Positions 5,101 to 6,702 of a DNA stretch of 6,702 nucleotides are shown in pieces. The stretch covers positions 1 through 6,702 of the forward strand of contig CALMDN010000446.1 of NCBI GenBank assembly GCA_937864935.1. Direction: 5' to 3'. Origin of the DNA: an uncultured Bacteroidales bacterium (lineage in GTDB: Bacteria > Bacteroidota > Bacteroidia > Bacteroidales > Lentimicrobiaceae). Position 1 is the stretch's first letter; each line of letters opens with the position of its first letter. The notes below the pieces were generated by a model, which had not been told where the DNA came from, did no database searches, and worked only from the letters and a program-made list of their open reading frames with translations. Made by a program: the position numbers and the translations under genes.

Positions 5101-6396
5101 ATGAGGCTAATTTACAGCACCGGGATCCTTTTTTATTACCTGTTCCTGAGGTTTGCCGGATTGTTCAGTGCAAAAGCCAGGGATTGGCATTATGGCCGCA
5201 AGGAGCTGTTTGATAAACTCAGCGACGTATTCTCCACGCACTATGCATCTGAAGACCCTTCACCCGTAGTATGGTTCCATTGCGCCTCCCTCGGTGAGTT
5301 TGAACAGGGCCGGCCGGTGATTGAAGCCTTCAGAGCTAAGCATCCGGGCTACACCATTCTCCTTACATTCTTCTCACCATCGGGCTACATCCACAAACAA
5401 CAGTATCAGGGAGCCGATTACATCTTTTACCTGCCCATCGATACCCTCTACAATGCCAGAAGATTTGTTTCCATTACACGGCCGCAGTTTGTGGTGTTTG
5501 TTAAATACGAATTCTGGTTCAATTATCTGAACGAACTTTTCCGTCACAAAATACCGGTGTTTACTGTTTCGGCCATATTCAGACCGAACCAGCATTTCTT
5601 CAAATGGTACGGTGGATGGTTCAGAACCCACCTCAGAAAGATCAACCGGGTATTCGTGCAGGACGATGAATCGGCAGAACTTCTCGCACTGGTTGATGTT
5701 AAAAATGTGACCGTAAGCGGCGATACCCGTTTCGACAGGGTAACAGCCATCAAGGAAGTTCAGAAGCCCTTCCCGCTGATCGACAGGTTTACAGGGGGAA
5801 AACATGTGGTCGTAGCAGGCAGCACCTGGCCTCCGGATGATCAGCTCCTGCTGGCCCTTCATGAGAATACCGGGGATCAGCTAAAATTCATCATCGCCCC
5901 GCACGAGATCAATGCCTCCTATATCAGGGAAATTTCAAACAGATTGGGCAGCAAATCGGTACTATACAGTGAAGCACCCGGTACCGATCTCAGCAGCAGG
6001 CAGTTCCTGATCATCGACTCGGTCGGTATCCTATCACAATTGTACCGATACGCCAGCATTGCATACATCGGTGGAGGATTCGGCGTTGGCATACACAATA
6101 CCCTCGAAGCCGCTGCCTATGGTGTTCCCATCTTCTTCGGCCCGAATTACCAGCGGTTCAGGGAAGCCAGGGAAATGACCAGCGAAGGAATTGCTTTCAG
6201 TGTGCAGAATGCCAATGAGTTAACCCTGGGAATAGTCGGATTGCTCTCAAACCAGTCGCACCTGGAAGAGGTTTCACACAAAGCCGGGGAATACGTCAGG
6301 ACCCGTACAGGGGCAACCTCAATCATCGTTGATGAACTCAGCAAACAGGTTCATGAGCCACCGGAACCTCCTGCACCAGCTGGTAAATCCTCCTAA
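5101..6396 (+). CDS. waaA: 3-deoxy-D-manno-octulosonic acid (Kdo) transferase
   Basis: Glycosyltransferase family 30 enzyme at the cytoplasmic face of the inner membrane. It transfers Kdo from CMP-Kdo to the lipid A precursor, joining lipid A to the inner core of lipopolysaccharide. 431 residues is the usual length. Seen: a hydrophobic N-terminal anchor at about 3-22; HCASLGEFEQGRPVIE at 60-75 with the conserved catalytic Glu66 of the family's S-x-G-E motif; PSGY at 93-96; LPIDT at 111-115; VKYEFWFN at 134-141; GDTRFDRV at 207-214 closing the N-terminal domain; GSTWPPDD at 240-247; IIAPHE at 264-269; and the CMP-Kdo-binding region GGGFGVGIHNTLEAAAYGVPIFFGP at 324-348, interrupted here only by its length. 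Two Rossmann-like halves (GT-B fold) are complete. The last 15 residues (HEPPEPPAPAGKSS region) form a proline-rich tail outside the fold. Its end overlaps the convergent phosphoesterase gene by 4 bases. Whether it adds one or two Kdo units cannot be told from sequence. Confidence 0.95.
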   Translation: MRLIYSTGILFYYLFLRFAGLFSAKARDWHYGRKELFDKLSDVFSTHYASEDPSPVVWFHCASLGEFEQGRPVIEAFRAKHPGYTILLTFFSPSGYIHKQQYQGADYIFYLPIDTLYNARRFVSITRPQFVVFVKYEFWFNYLNELFRHKIPVFTVSAIFRPNQHFFKWYGGWFRTHLRKINRVFVQDDESAELLALVDVKNVTVSGDTRFDRVTAIKEVQKPFPLIDRFTGGKHVVVAGSTWPPDDQLLLALHENTGDQLKFIIAPHEINASYIREISNRLGSKSVLYSEAPGTDLSSRQFLIIDSVGILSQLYRYASIAYIGGGFGVGIHNTLEAAAYGVPIFFGPNYQRFREAREMTSEGIAFSVQNANELTLGIVGLLSNQSHLEEVSHKAGEYVRTRTGATSIIVDELSKQVHEPPEPPAPAGKSS

Positions 6397-6702
6397 AGCA
6401 GTTCCCTTCCCGAGTCAGCCGGGTCGTCGAGTTTAAATGTTACCAATGCAAGTTCAGGGCCCTGATGGGCAGCCGAAAATGAATGGGTACGACCTGACAC
6501 CTCTTTCCAGTTTCCGGTCAGGGATGCCGATTCATGGATATGCCCGTGCAGGGTTATATAGGGTTGCCGGGTTTCGATAAAACGCTGTATCGCCATGCTG
6601 CCAACATGCACATCCAGGGGTACATGATCAACCATCTGCCCGTCAAGGGCGGCGCGGTCGAGGGCCGAATTGTAAGGCGGTGAATGAAACAGAAAAATGG
6701 CC
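6393..6702 (-). CDS. Calcineurin-like metallophosphoesterase, 5' part outside the window
   Basis: C-terminal 102 residues of a two-metal phosphoesterase; the frame is open through the right edge, so the start and the first metal-binding motifs (DxH, GDxxD, GNH) lie outside. Seen: a HSPPY motif at visible residues 6-10, with the His expected to bind metal, and HGHIHES at 52-58, the GHxH motif that completes the metal site. Between them lies HVGSMAIQRFIE, and afterwards a run of beta strands ending in LALVTFKLDD. The visible part resembles small cytosolic Metallophos-family proteins common in bacteria. The substrate cannot be inferred: phosphodiesters, nucleotides and lipid-linked pyrophosphates (LpxH-like) are all cleaved by relatives. 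LpxH would suit a neighbour of waaA, but nothing visible shows it. The TAG stop (6395-6393) lies inside the end of waaA, so the two genes converge with no room for a separate terminator. Confidence 0.85.
   Translation of the reverse strand, partial: AIFLFHSPPYNSALDRAALDGQMVDHVPLDVHVGSMAIQRFIETRQPYITLHGHIHESASLTGNWKEVSGRTHSFSAAHQGPELALVTFKLDDPADSGRELL

Noticed and set aside
5374..5862. 162-codon minus-strand open frame inside waaA
   Set aside because: It mirrors conserved waaA codons, and its translation has no recognisable protein character.
6375..6384. Palindrome ACCAGCTGGT near the end of waaA
   Set aside because: It is inside coding sequence, has no T-run on either side, and ten-base palindromes of this kind can arise by chance.

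Overview
The window looks like chromosomal DNA from a member of the Bacteroidota (Bacteroidetes). The evidence is close matches to the Bacteroidota promoter consensus (a -7 box TAnnTTTG, in one case with a TTG element about 20 bases upstream), start codons without clear Shine-Dalgarno sequences, and protein types typical of that phylum. It is a surface-polysaccharide and lipopolysaccharide biosynthesis region. All protein calls were made by reading translations and recalling family motifs; no database search was run.

Left half (1-3669), all on the minus strand and read right to left: a WbpE-type sugar-nucleotide aminotransferase (2539-3669); a strong intrinsic terminator (2489-2515) followed by a candidate promoter and operator-like repeats; then a tightly packed trio of a WbpD-type N-acetyltransferase (1787-2371), galE (736-1776) and rfbB/rmlB (left end to 733, 3' end outside the window). 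Gaps inside the trio are 10 and 2 bases. The WbpE and WbpD types act two steps apart on the route to UDP-2,3-diacetamido-2,3-dideoxy-uronic acids. GalE supplies UDP-galactose (possibly also N-acetylhexosamine epimers) and RfbB makes dTDP-4-keto-6-deoxyglucose, the precursor of rhamnose and other deoxysugars. Together they make activated sugars for an O-antigen, capsule or exopolysaccharide. No glycosyltransferase for assembling that glycan is in view.

Middle (3670-4011): a divergent intergenic region with a -7 element for the aminotransferase on the minus strand, a full -33/-7 promoter for the rightward gene, a hairpin across its -33 element, and a threefold TTYTCAGGA repeat.

Right half (4012-6702): an outer-membrane beta-barrel-like protein of unknown function (4012-4770, plus); a 330-base gap with small inverted repeats, a doubtful 35-codon membrane-peptide ORF and a -7 element; waaA, the Kdo transferase of lipid A-core synthesis (5101-6396, plus); and the C-terminal part of a calcineurin-like metallophosphoesterase (6393 to right end, minus), whose stop overlaps the end of waaA by 4 bases.

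I found no tRNA, rRNA, CRISPR array, transposon or phage gene. The protein-coding content is conventional. The points worth a second look are regulatory (terminator, operator-like repeats), an incomplete diacetamido-uronate pathway, the GalE gatekeeper residue, and the uncharacterised outer-membrane protein beside waaA.
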